From NCBI GenBank assembly GCA_029203105.1, contig CP119318.1:1254501-1318500 (forward strand): 64,000 nucleotides of DNA. Direction: 5' to 3'. This stretch comes from Candidatus Kaistia colombiensis (GTDB taxonomy: Bacteria > Pseudomonadota > Alphaproteobacteria > Rhizobiales > Kaistiaceae). Made by a program: the position numbers and the translations under genes. Numbering within the stretch: position 1 is the stretch's first letter; each line of letters starts with the position of its first letter. Below are positions 36,527 through 44,641 of this stretch, in pieces. The notes under the pieces were generated by a model. The model searched no databases and had not been told where the DNA came from. It saw only the letters and a list, made by a program, of their open reading frames with translations.

Positions 36527-37836
36527 GGTTGGCGAGCCCGATAGGCAGTGACGGAGTCGCCAATCAAATCCGCCAGAGCGGCGACATTGATGTTCTGGTC
36601 GAATTCCGATCGGACCAAGGCTCGGCCTTTCGCCGCCCGCCTTTGTGCTGTTGCCGGATCACTTCGTACCGCCTCCAACGCATGCCTGAGGCCGGCAACG
36701 TCATCGACCTCGAAGAGGAGCCCCGTGACGCCGTCAATGATGATCTCCGGAATCCCGGTGAGGCGGGTGGCTACTACGGGGCGCCCATGGGCCAGTGCTT
36801 CGACGATGACAGTAGGAAGCCCCTCCGTCTGGTTGCGCGGCCCGATCCGGCTGGGAACGACGAGCAAGGAGGCCTGTGACATGGACTTCGATACCTGTTC
36901 GTTTGACAAGCCTCCTCGGAACGTGACTTGAGCCTGGATGCCGAGATATTGGGTCAGGTCTTCTAGCCGCCGACGCTCGGGTCCCTTGCCGATGATGTCA
37001 AGTTCCCAGTCCCCCAGCTTTGCCTCGACCAGGGCTCGCAACAGCACGTCGACGCCCTTCCTTGTCTCCAGTGATCCGACGTATAGCAGCCGAAATGGCG
37101 CCGCGGGATCAGCTGTAAAAGACGATGGCTCGATCCCCACTAGGTTGGCGCCAACATGAATGACGACGGGAGGACGTTCTGCTAGAGCGGGTATATGGGT
37201 CAGCATATAACGTAGATTATACTGGCTGACCGTACGGAGGAAATCAGCCTCCGGCAGTTTAACGGAAAGCAACGCGCCGGTCTCGAAGATGTCATGCGCG
37301 TGACTGCTGGCGCTGAATGGAATGTCGGCAATGCGCCGTATGATCCAGGCGCAAGTGGCCGGGTGGCCGGCATAGGCGGCATGGACATGTTGCGCACCCC
37401 AACGCTGCAAGTCTTCGGCTATCCTGAGCGACTTCGGTAGAATGAAGAGCGACTTGAGCAGCATCACCGGATCAGACCGACAACCGGTGATGATGTCGCG
37501 GACGACGCCAAAGACGGCCCTCGGATGTCGCCATACGGCGCGAAAGGTCGCGCCGATGACCGCTAACGAAGCAATATAGGCATAGTCACGAGCCCAGGTG
37601 AGGGTCTCCTTCGCAAACTCGTGGACGACCTCTTTATGGTTGAAATGAGTTAAGTGAAAGAGGCGTATCTCGTAGCCGCAATCATGCAGACCGATGACAT
37701 CGCGCAGGATGAAGGTCTCGGTAATTTTGGGAAACTCAGTCACGATCACTGCCAACCGGCCAGCAGAAGGAGGGTGTGACGGGACATCACCAGGGGTTGG
37801 GATGTCGCAATCTGTGAGTGGTACCATTCCAGGCAT
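36523..37836 (-). CDS. Glycosyltransferase, family 4 type
   Basis: A 437-residue GT-B enzyme. The N-terminus AVIVTEFPKITETFILRDVI recalls WcaL/AmsK/ExpE-type colanic acid and EPS transferases. The donor domain has LLYVGSLETRKGVDVLLRAL and EGLPTVIVEALAHGRPVVAT. The open frame extends upstream into the GH5-like gene, but the start was placed at MPGMVPLTD, 14 bp after that gene's stop, because an AAAGG site sits 9 nt upstream and similarity begins there. Confidence 0.9.
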   Translation of the reverse strand: MPGMVPLTDCDIPTPGDVPSHPPSAGRLAVIVTEFPKITETFILRDVIGLHDCGYEIRLFHLTHFNHKEVVHEFAKETLTWARDYAYIASLAVIGATFRAVWRHPRAVFGVVRDIITGCRSDPVMLLKSLFILPKSLRIAEDLQRWGAQHVHAAYAGHPATCAWIIRRIADIPFSASSHAHDIFETGALLSVKLPEADFLRTVSQYNLRYMLTHIPALAERPPVVIHVGANLVGIEPSSFTADPAAPFRLLYVGSLETRKGVDVLLRALVEAKLGDWELDIIGKGPERRRLEDLTQYLGIQAQVTFRGGLSNEQVSKSMSQASLLVVPSRIGPRNQTEGLPTVIVEALAHGRPVVATRLTGIPEIIIDGVTGLLFEVDDVAGLRHALEAVRSDPATAQRRAAKGRALVRSEFDQNINVAALADLIGDSVTAYRARQP

Positions 37837-37849
37837 TGAGCGCGGCCTT

Positions 37850-39181
37850 TCATTCGCTCTGACGCCGAAGCGGCTGGCTTCGTTCCGAGAACTGTTGCCA
37901 CAGTCCCGAAAAAGCGCCGTCTCGGCTGCGGAGCGCATTGAGGCGAAACCGGCGTTCTTCCGCTGCATCGGGAAGGGCTGCGATGGGGCCGGTGCCGAGT
38001 TCATAGTCCATCAGTTCCCATCCATTCTCACGAAAGGCATAGAGCGCCCAGTGCCAGCCACCTTCGTTCAGCACGGATAGCGTATCATTGAGATATTGGG
38101 GTGCTCCAGGGGCGTGCCGATTGACGCCGAATGCGCTAAATATAACCCGAGACGGTGGAATCGAGTTAGCGTTCGTCCAGTCCGCGACCGGTGAAACAAA
38201 GGCTTCCAGCGAGTTCCTGTCGATCCACTCGAACTGGTTGCCGATCTCCATAACACCCGGATACTGGAGGCTCGCTTCGATCTTCTGGTGCGTATACTCG
38301 AAAGGGAAGAAATCATTGACCGAATAAAGCGTGGCGACATCCGGCAATGGTTCAAGGTAGCTCAGCGCATCGGGGGCTGCGAGCGAGCCAGCATCCAGCA
38401 GGAGTGGGGTCATGGCGTCGACGGTTCGAATTGCGTCAGTCAGGCAGCGATAGAACAAATTCAGATCCGCGGTCGTGCCGCGTGCCTGCGTATACCAGTT
38501 CGCTAGTTTTGCAGCATCGTAACTGTCCAGATCCGCAGTCCGTTCCGGAGTGGGCGCATTCAAGAGATTGTAACCGACGATCGCTGGATGGTCGCTCAAC
38601 TGGCCAGCGAGATCGTGCCAGAACTGGACGGCTTGGCGCCAGTGCGGCACCGATCGCCAGAGGGGCTGAACCTTCCCATCACCGTCGATGTGCTCCCACG
38701 GTGCGCCCGGCAGCCGCAGCATAGTCACAACTACCGGCATATCGGCGTCTTCAGCCCAGTCGAGGACCTCTAGCAAGGTCCGAACATCGGCCTGCACTAG
38801 GCCCTTGTAGTGGTCGAGATCGCCGATCAAGAACTGTCCTTCGGCGCCCCGCCATTTGTCGACGGCAAGTCGAACAAAGTCGATACCGGCAGCTTTCGCC
38901 TCGCGAAATTGTTCGGCGCGCGCCTCCTGGTCGAACAAATTCACGCCGCGTCGCTGCGTGTCCCAGAAGCGCATTCGGTCGTTAGCGCCGGCTTGGCCTG
39001 CTTGGCCGCGTCCCTGGCAGGACAAGAGATCGATTGGCAATGCCTCTGTCCCGGACGCTTTCACTGTGGTCGCTGCGAGCGAGGGCAGAAGAAGGATGAG
39101 CAGCATACTGGCGCAGAATCTAAGGCGGTTGGAAACTACAGGTAATATTATGTCTATCTTACTATAAGGCCAAAGCATCAT
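37850..39181 (-). CDS. GH5-like secreted protein with replaced catalytic residues (predicted inactive)
   Basis: A 443-residue protein with an N-terminal signal-like helix (SMLLILLLPSLAATTVKA) and a cellulase (GH5) TIM barrel: RRGVNLFDQEAR, FVRLAVDKW, VVVTMLRLPGAPWEH, and WHWALYAFRENGWELMDYEL at the end. The acid/base motif, normally NEP, reads NAP (YNLLNAPTPE, codon GCG). The nucleophile motif, normally GEFG, reads SAFG (VIFSAFGVNR, codon GCA). The usual HxY motif before THQ is VNDFF. The frame is intact, so it may be a polysaccharide-binding pseudoenzyme. First gene of the leftward glycosyltransferase unit. Confidence 0.85.
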   Translation of the reverse strand: MMLWPYSKIDIILPVVSNRLRFCASMLLILLLPSLAATTVKASGTEALPIDLLSCQGRGQAGQAGANDRMRFWDTQRRGVNLFDQEARAEQFREAKAAGIDFVRLAVDKWRGAEGQFLIGDLDHYKGLVQADVRTLLEVLDWAEDADMPVVVTMLRLPGAPWEHIDGDGKVQPLWRSVPHWRQAVQFWHDLAGQLSDHPAIVGYNLLNAPTPERTADLDSYDAAKLANWYTQARGTTADLNLFYRCLTDAIRTVDAMTPLLLDAGSLAAPDALSYLEPLPDVATLYSVNDFFPFEYTHQKIEASLQYPGVMEIGNQFEWIDRNSLEAFVSPVADWTNANSIPPSRVIFSAFGVNRHAPGAPQYLNDTLSVLNEGGWHWALYAFRENGWELMDYELGTGPIAALPDAAEERRFRLNALRSRDGAFSGLWQQFSERSQPLRRQSE

Positions 39182-39349
39182 TTGCTTCCTTGCCTGTGAT
39201 GGCCATCATGACGCTACTCACTTTCCCTCTGTCTGAAAAGTACAAACAGAGGTTGTTGTTAGCAGGGGCGGCTCGACTGCTGATATGGTAAGCTCCACTC
39301 TGGGGAAATCTGAACCGCCCCGGGTTCGCCGGAGGCCGTTTGGTTTGAG

Positions 39350-40255
39350 TCAGGCTGCGATGGCTGGCTCGTCCAGCATGGCGTAGTAGCGTTCCTCGGC
39401 TTCGGCCGGCGGGATGTTGCCGATGGGCTCCAGCAGCCGGCGATTGTTGAACCAGTCGACCCAGGTCAGCGTGGCGAACTCGACGGCCTCGAAGCTCCGC
39501 CAGGGTCCGCGCCGATGGATCAGCTCGGCCTTGTAGAGGCCGTTGATCGTCTCGGCGAGAGCGTTGTCGTAGCTGTCGCCCACACTGCCGACGGAGGGCT
39601 CGATACCGGCCTCGGCGAGGCGCTCGGTGTATCGAATGCTGACGTATTGAGAACCCCTGTCGGAATGATGCACGAGGCCGCCGCGATGGACGGGCCGTCG
39701 CTCGTGCAGGGCCTGCTCCAGCGCGTCGAGCACGAAGCTCGCATGGGCCGTCCGCGATACCCGCCAGCCGACGATGCGCCGGGCATAGGCGTCGATGACG
39801 AAGGCGACATAGACGAAGCCCGACCAGGTCGCGACGTAGGTAAAGTCCGAGAGCCAGAGCCTGTTCGGCGCCGGCGCGTGGAACATCCGGTTCACATGGT
39901 CGAGCGGGCATGGCGCCGCCTTGTCCTGGACGGTCGTGCGGATCGGCTTGCCGCGGATGACACCTTGCAGGCCGAGGTCGGCCATCAGGCGTTCGACCGG
40001 TGCAGCGGGCGACGTCGAACCCCTCGCGCAACATCTGTCGCCAGACCTTGCGCGCGCCATAGACTTCGAAGTTCTCGCCAAACACGCGCTCGATCTGCGG
40101 CTTCAGCTCCAGGTCCCGCTTTGCCCGAGCCGACTGCTTCCCCGGATCGATCCGCTTGGCGACATGCTCATGGTAGGTTGACGGGGCGATCGGCAGCACC
40201 CTGCAGATCGGCTCGACCCCATAGGCCCCGCGGTGATCGTCGATGAAGCCGATCA
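39350..40255 (-). pseudogene. IS3 OrfB, frameshifted (copy 2)
   Basis: The reading frame matches copy 1 through GFDVARCT, then an extra base at 39999/40000 shifts it. The DDE core (WLSDFTYVATWSGFVYVAFV, VGDSYDNALAETINGLYKAE) lies in the next frame. It cannot be translated as one transposase without frame recovery. Confidence 0.88.
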
Positions 40256-40582
40256 TGACCGGTGTCGGCGGTCGAGCTCCGCCTGGGCCAAATACGCCGA
40301 TGCCTTGCGCAGGATCTCGTTCGCCTGCCGCAGTTCCCGGTTCTCGCGTTCGAGAGCCTTGAGCTTGGCCGCCATGTCCGTCGTCAGCCCAGGCTTGCGG
40401 CCGCTGTCGACCTCGGCCTTCTTGATCCACTCGTTCAGCGTCTGCGCCGTGCAGCCGATTTTGCCCGCGATCGACGTGATCGCCGCCCAGCGCGACGGAT
40501 GCTCGGCCTCGTGATCCAGCACCATCCGCACCGCGCGGGCGCGCACCTCAGGCGAGAACTTGTTCGTCGTCTTGCTCGTCAT
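40253..40582 (-). CDS. IS3-family OrfA (copy 2, intact)
   Basis: A 109-residue protein: MTSKTTNKFSPEVRARAVRM, the helix-turn-helix AITSIAGKIGCTAQTLNEWI, then the leucine-zipper AKLKALERENRELRQANEIL. Complete for the family. Its stop overlaps the orfB start by a few bases, as expected for coupled OrfA/OrfB expression. Confidence 0.92.
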   Translation of the reverse strand: MTSKTTNKFSPEVRARAVRMVLDHEAEHPSRWAAITSIAGKIGCTAQTLNEWIKKAEVDSGRKPGLTTDMAAKLKALERENRELRQANEILRKASAYLAQAELDRRHRS

Positions 40583-40632
40583 AGCCCCATCCTCTCAGGA
40601 GTTGGGGCCTCCGACAAACCCGGGGCGGTTCA

Positions 40633-40921
40633 CATCCAGGGTTACAACTGATCTTGGCGATCCTGGGACGTGGCAAGAATTTCGAAAGATGTTCGCGCCC
40701 GATTTATCCACGGATGGCCGCCGGGCGGTCCCATCAGGCGCTTCTGGCGGGGGATCAGGCAAGTCGCCAGCTCAGAAGTACGGCGAGAGCATCGAACAGT
40801 TTCTTCTACCGGCTACGGGAGCCTCGTGGTGCTGCTGGCCTTCCGCTGGGGCAGGCGGGGTGTGGATGGGCGATGCGGACGGGGCCGCAGGGTTGGTGCG
40901 GCGCCTCAAGGGCATTGCGCG
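40633..40921. other. Stretch without a supported gene
   Basis: Between the IS3 copy and the operator palindrome I see open frames but no ribosome binding site or family match. It marks the boundary between the EPS locus and the catabolic island. Confidence 0.35.
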
Positions 40922-40944
40922 GTATACGATATTGTATCATATAC
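40922..40944. promoter_or_regulatory. 23-bp operator-like palindrome upstream of the isomerase-like gene
   Basis: The sequence follows G-TATA-N-GATA-N3-TATC-N-TATA-C and is nearly perfectly symmetric around 40933. It lies 70 bp before the GTG start at 41014, in an AT-rich spot. Its GATA-TATC core and ATTGTA part recur upstream of other genes of this island. It is plausibly the site of the local FCD-GntR regulator. Confidence 0.55.
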
Positions 40945-41013
40945 TTCGGCGGTTTCGTCGTATCAGTGAGAGTTTGGTCGCGTATCGGCGCAGCTCTGAA
41001 TGGGAGGTAAGTC

Positions 41014-41952
41014 GTGGTTGGCATTCTAAAAGGCAGCCTGATCGGAGCGGAGACGGTCGATTTTGAGGGAGCAATTGAGCTGGCGGCGGCGACTGGTTTC
41101 GATGCTTTCATGGTCAATAATGTATACGAAATTAGCCACGACCTTGATGAGGGCGCGATTCGGGCGGGGCGGCAGCTGGCGCTGGAAAAGGGTGTGAGGC
41201 TCGCCGCCGGGCTCGGCGGCTTCAACCCGTTGCGGCATGAACGCTGTGCGCTGGTGGCACAGGCGGGGAACGGCGACCCTGTCCAGGGGGCGCTGAAACT
41301 TGCTGGTGTCGCCGCACGCTGTGGTCTAGGCGAGCTATTCTTTTCAGTCGGGATGATCCCCGATCGCGAAGACCCGGAGTTGACCTGGGCGGCGCAGCTT
41401 GAGGCAGTGCGCGCCGGCCTGGTCGCCATAGCTCCTGCGCTGCGCGATCTCGGCACGCGCCTCCTCATCAAATCGCACGAAGAGATCACGACGCATGAAA
41501 TCCTTTGGCTGATCGAGGCCGTTGGCGCCGATGTGCTCGGCGTCGCGCACGACCCGGTCAACGTCGTGTGCCGCATCGAGGAGCCCGTGGCGGCGACGCG
41601 TCGGCTTGCCCCCTATATCCGCCAGATCCATATTGACGACGCGTCGCTGCATCTCGACGGTCAGGAAGTGCGGCGCTACCTCGCGCCGATCGGGCAGGGC
41701 GATCTGGACTGGCCCGCCATGCTTGCCCTCGTGCCCGAGGCGAGCCGCTGGGTGGAAATCCATCGCGGACAGTTCGCCATGGCCTGCTTCGACCGGGACT
41801 GGATGGCGCAGCAGCCCGGTGTTAGCGTTGACGAGTACTGCTTTGTCGCTGGCACCGCCGTTCGCCGCGGCGCTGAGCCTGCGCTCTGCGACCAACTCGC
41901 ACCCTATGCGCGTGTTCCGGCGCTGCGCGACTGGGTGAGTGCGCAGGCCTGA
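41014..41952 (+). CDS. Sugar phosphate isomerase/epimerase-like TIM-barrel protein
   Basis: A 312-residue protein from a GTG start with GGGAGG 7 nt upstream. It resembles the xylose isomerase-like/AP endonuclease 2 family: FEGAIELAAATGFDAFMVNN at the first strand, LLIKSHEEITTHEILWLIEA with a metal-ligand Glu, LGVAHDPVNVVCRIEEPVAA with His and Asp, and RQIHIDDASLHLDG near the end. Such enzymes isomerise or dehydrate sugar acids, inosose or hydroxypyruvate. First gene of the catabolic island, preceded by the strong palindrome. Confidence 0.8.
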   Translation: MVGILKGSLIGAETVDFEGAIELAAATGFDAFMVNNVYEISHDLDEGAIRAGRQLALEKGVRLAAGLGGFNPLRHERCALVAQAGNGDPVQGALKLAGVAARCGLGELFFSVGMIPDREDPELTWAAQLEAVRAGLVAIAPALRDLGTRLLIKSHEEITTHEILWLIEAVGADVLGVAHDPVNVVCRIEEPVAATRRLAPYIRQIHIDDASLHLDGQEVRRYLAPIGQGDLDWPAMLALVPEASRWVEIHRGQFAMACFDRDWMAQQPGVSVDEYCFVAGTAVRRGAEPALCDQLAPYARVPALRDWVSAQA

Positions 41953-42143
41953 TGCAGGGCCGGGCGACTGCGCCGTTCGGCTGGAGCGGCGTATTATCCG
42001 GCCGAGTTCATGAGTAGGGTGAGCAGGCGAGGCGGGCTCGCGCGGACGCGTGCTATCGGTAGGGCGTGGCGCCATTTTCGTCACGCCCGAGTGCATGCTG
42101 CAATCGCAATCGAGCCGCTGGATAGGCCGCAAGGAGGCTAAGC

Positions 42144-42848
42144 ATGTTAGGAATTGGCGCCATCGTACCGTCGTCGAATATCATCGTCGAGCGCGTCACC
42201 GCGGCGATGCTGCGTAACGCGGACGATGTCTCGGCGCATTTCGCGCGCTTTGGCTATGCCGGCAGCGCCGCGCAGTTCGAGAACGACTATGACTGGGTAG
42301 CAATGCTCGAAGCGGCACGGCTACTCGCCGATGCGCAGCTCGACGTTATTTGCTGGAATGGCAGCCGCGGCGGCTCTCTCGGCTTCGCGAGCGATCGGTT
42401 GCTCTGCGAGCGCATAAGCGCGGCGCATGGTATCGCCGCGACCACCTCGACCCTTGCGCTCGACAATCTGCTGAGACGCGCCGGCATCGGCCGCATCGGC
42501 TTCGTCACACCCTATGTCGAGAGCCTCAATGCTCGCATCGCCGAAGTCTGGGGCGAGGCAGGGTATGACGTGGTGACCAGCGTTGGGGCGGGCCTTACCG
42601 ACAATTTCAGCTATTCGACGGTCACCGACGATGTCCTTGTAGGCATGGCGCGGCGCGCGGCGCTGGCGCTGCCCGAGGCGCTGGTGTTCTATTGCACCAA
42701 TATGCGCGCTGCCGAGCTCTGCCGGCCGCTCGAGGAGGAGCTCGGCCTGCCGGTGCTGGATGCCGTGTCGGCGGGCGTGTGGCAGTCGCTTGCCATGATT
42801 GATCGGCGGGGCGTCCTGGGGCCGGATTGGGGGCGTCTTCTCGTCTAG
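42144..42848 (+). CDS. Maleate isomerase / arylmalonate decarboxylase-like Asp/Glu racemase family protein
   Basis: A 234-residue protein, start MLGIGAIVPSSNIIVERVTA behind AAGGAGG. The fold and the N-terminal PSSN motif fit maleate cis-trans isomerases. Where these carry the first catalytic Cys, this one reads DVICWNGSRGG (Gly at the aligned place), while the second Cys is kept in FYCTNMRAAEL. Arylmalonate decarboxylase shows the same single-Cys pattern, so decarboxylation or a one-base racemisation is possible. It follows the TIM-barrel gene by 190 bp. The substrate is not readable. Confidence 0.78.
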   Translation: MLGIGAIVPSSNIIVERVTAAMLRNADDVSAHFARFGYAGSAAQFENDYDWVAMLEAARLLADAQLDVICWNGSRGGSLGFASDRLLCERISAAHGIAATTSTLALDNLLRRAGIGRIGFVTPYVESLNARIAEVWGEAGYDVVTSVGAGLTDNFSYSTVTDDVLVGMARRAALALPEALVFYCTNMRAAELCRPLEEELGLPVLDAVSAGVWQSLAMIDRRGVLGPDWGRLLV

Positions 42849-42972
42849 GACTGTATCGTAATCGCCTGACATGTGGATACATCTGCCGCCCTTACCCTTG
42901 CAAGCTCGCGGCGTCTGCGCTAGAGCAGGTCACGGTGGTGCTCCTATGCGCGCCCTCAGGAAAAGTGCACAG

Positions 42973-43716
42973 ATGGTCGAGAAGAATTCGTCCAAATCCG
43001 CGCAGCGCAATGTTGCCCCGGTCGATGCGATCCACTCGGCGTTGCTCAGCGCGATATTGTCTCAGGATCTCCTGCCGGGCTCAAAGCTCAACGAAGAGGC
43101 TATCGGCTCGTTCTTCAATGTCAGCCGCACCATTGTGCGCGCGGCGCTGACGCGGCTCAACGCTGAAGCGGTGATTGAGCTCAAGCAGAATCGCGGCGCT
43201 TTCGTCGCTTCGCCGAGCATCGAAGAGGCGCGCAATGTGTTCGAGGCGCGCATCTGTATCGAAAGAGAGATCATTCAGCGGCTGGCCCGGCAAGTCACGC
43301 CGGCGCAGGTGACGGCGCTGCTCGATCACAACAAGCGCGAGCACGTGCTTGCGCACAGCAATGACCGTGCCGGCGCCATTCAGCTTGCGGGCGATTTCCA
43401 CATCCAGCTCGCCCAACTCGCCGGCAATGATGTGCTGACGCAGTTTCTTAAGTCGCTCATCACCCGGACCTCACTGATCCTCGCGCTCTATGGCGATGGC
43501 CGCGAGCATGATTGCAGTGCCGACGAGCACCATACGATCATCGAGGCGCTGAAGAATGATGATTCGGCAGGCGCTATCAAGGCAATGACGAATCATCTGG
43601 ACGGCGTGCTGGACCGCGCCAATCTTGGCCTGCGCTCCGACGAAGTGCGGGATCTGAGCGCCATTCTTGAGCGCCATTCTTGCGCGAAACGTCTAGCGCG
43701 GGTGCGCCCGCGCTAG
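42973..43716 (+). CDS. GntR-family regulator, FCD subfamily
   Basis: A 247-residue protein starting MVEKNSSKSAQ, with AGGAAAAG upstream; in-frame Mets at 42871 and 42946 are weaker choices. The winged helix lies at about residues 15-80 (SKLNEEAIGSFFNVSRTIVR). The FCD effector domain follows with metal-binding positions visible in GDFHIQLAQLAGN, DEHHTIIEAL and AMTNHLD. It probably represses the island until a carboxylate-type inducer binds. The gene ends inside a perfect hairpin. Confidence 0.9.
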   Translation: MVEKNSSKSAQRNVAPVDAIHSALLSAILSQDLLPGSKLNEEAIGSFFNVSRTIVRAALTRLNAEAVIELKQNRGAFVASPSIEEARNVFEARICIEREIIQRLARQVTPAQVTALLDHNKREHVLAHSNDRAGAIQLAGDFHIQLAQLAGNDVLTQFLKSLITRTSLILALYGDGREHDCSADEHHTIIEALKNDDSAGAIKAMTNHLDGVLDRANLGLRSDEVRDLSAILERHSCAKRLARVRPR

Positions 43717-43724
43717 ACGTTTCG
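43685..43724 (+). terminator. Perfect 18-bp hairpin overlapping the GntR stop codon
   Basis: CGAAACGTCTAGCGCGGG (43685-43702) pairs exactly with 43707-43724 around a TGCG loop. The TAG stop of the GntR gene (43714-43716) lies in the right arm. It is followed by TCGTCG rather than a T-run. It probably ends or protects the gntR transcript. Confidence 0.6.
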
Positions 43725-44641
43725 TCGTGGTTCGCGTTGCGCGTATGGTCGCGCCGTCAATATTGTACCAGACATTGTATAGTCGTCACTTCAGTGTCCG
43801 GTGCGCTATCTCTCCGGCTGGGCGCCGCTCAGTTCTCCAGCCATCCTGGGCGCTTTCCTGTGGGGACACTTAGCGTAGAGCCGCAGGATGGGCGTGCCTG
43901 GCAAGGCGAGTGCCAGGCTAACGGAATGCGCGAAAAAGATCGCCGATATCCAGGACGAAGTTTAAGCGCTGATGCGGCCCGGTGTCCCCATGCATCATGC
44001 CGTCAACAGGCTCTAAGTGCGGATCGACGGTCTTTGCTTCCCTATGAATCGCGCATCGATCCGTTCCGCTTCCAGCCCTGCCATGCGCTCGACTTCGATT
44101 ATGTGGAGCCGGCCTACGCGGGCGCTTCGTCTATGCGCGACCGCAGCCGCGACGGGCCGCGTTGTAAGAGGGCATATATTCGAAATTCACCTCGATTTCA
44201 TCTTGGCCGAGCTCGGCCATAGCTGCGTCAACGGTTCGGGCTAGAGCCGATCAGCCTCAAACGCCCCTTGTCACGCGACCGGGCTTCTGCCATTGTTGAT
44301 ACAATATAGCGTAGTATTACGATGCAAAAAAATCTATAAAAGGCCGTAATATTGTGTTCGATAGGCTCGCGACACGGCGCAGGCGCGCCGGTGATGTTCC
44401 TGTGGCTTTCAGATGCTGAGCTACGCCAGCAGAGCGCCGCGAAGGATCTGCGGACCTCCGCGAAAGCGAGGGAGCGGGAGGAGGCGGATCGTGGTGGTCA
44501 GTAGAGGCAGGTGGGTGAATGGCGGCGGAGCGGAACGCTCCACGGCACACGCTTACAGGTCGCGTATCGCCCGTTTCACGCCAAGCCGGACCACTCTCAA
44601 CCAGACGCTGCGCAGCAGCGAAACCCGGTGAAAGGAAGTCT
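43725..44641. other. Regulatory and degenerate region before the first ABC operon
   Basis: About 900 bp without a supported gene. Open frames on the plus strand (for example around 43990-44220) carry coding-like composition but no ribosome binding site and no recognised family, so they may be decayed. Operator-like motifs are present: two ATTGTA copies 12 bp apart at 43762-43779, and GATACAATATAG at 44298-44309, the complement of the motif at 40928. The last 100 bp probably hold the transporter promoter. Confidence 0.4.
44298..44309. promoter_or_regulatory. Operator-like motif upstream of ABC transporter A
   Basis: GATACAATATAG is the reverse complement of the GATATTGTATC core in the palindrome at 40922-40944, apart from its outermost bases. 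It stands in an AT-rich patch 333 bp before the binding-protein gene. Together with ATTGTA repeats at 43762-43779 it suggests shared control by the same regulator. Confidence 0.4.

Larger units (their letters stand above)
39311..40632 (-). mobile_element. IS3-family insertion sequence, copy 2 (inverted relative to copy 1)
   Basis: A 1322-bp element with the same TGAACCGCCCCGGG termini as copy 1. Its flanks (ATC on the left, CAT on the right) do not form a 3-bp duplication, so it may have moved by recombination or lost a flank. orfA is intact. orfB has a one-base insertion (extra G on the plus strand at 39999/40000 compared with copy 1). Confidence 0.92.

Noticed and set aside
34013..39310. 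Classical composite transposon formed by the two IS3 copies
   Set aside because: The outer flanks (AAG left, CAT right) show no direct repeat, and copy 1 has its own AAG duplication, which points to independent insertion.
39162..40430. 422-residue open frame in IS3 copy 2
   Set aside because: An artefact of the extra base in orfB. It reads orfA and most of orfB out of frame.
43680..44222. Plus-strand ORF of 180 codons after the GntR gene
   Set aside because: It starts within the gntR hairpin, has no ribosome binding site and no recognised family; at best decayed coding DNA.
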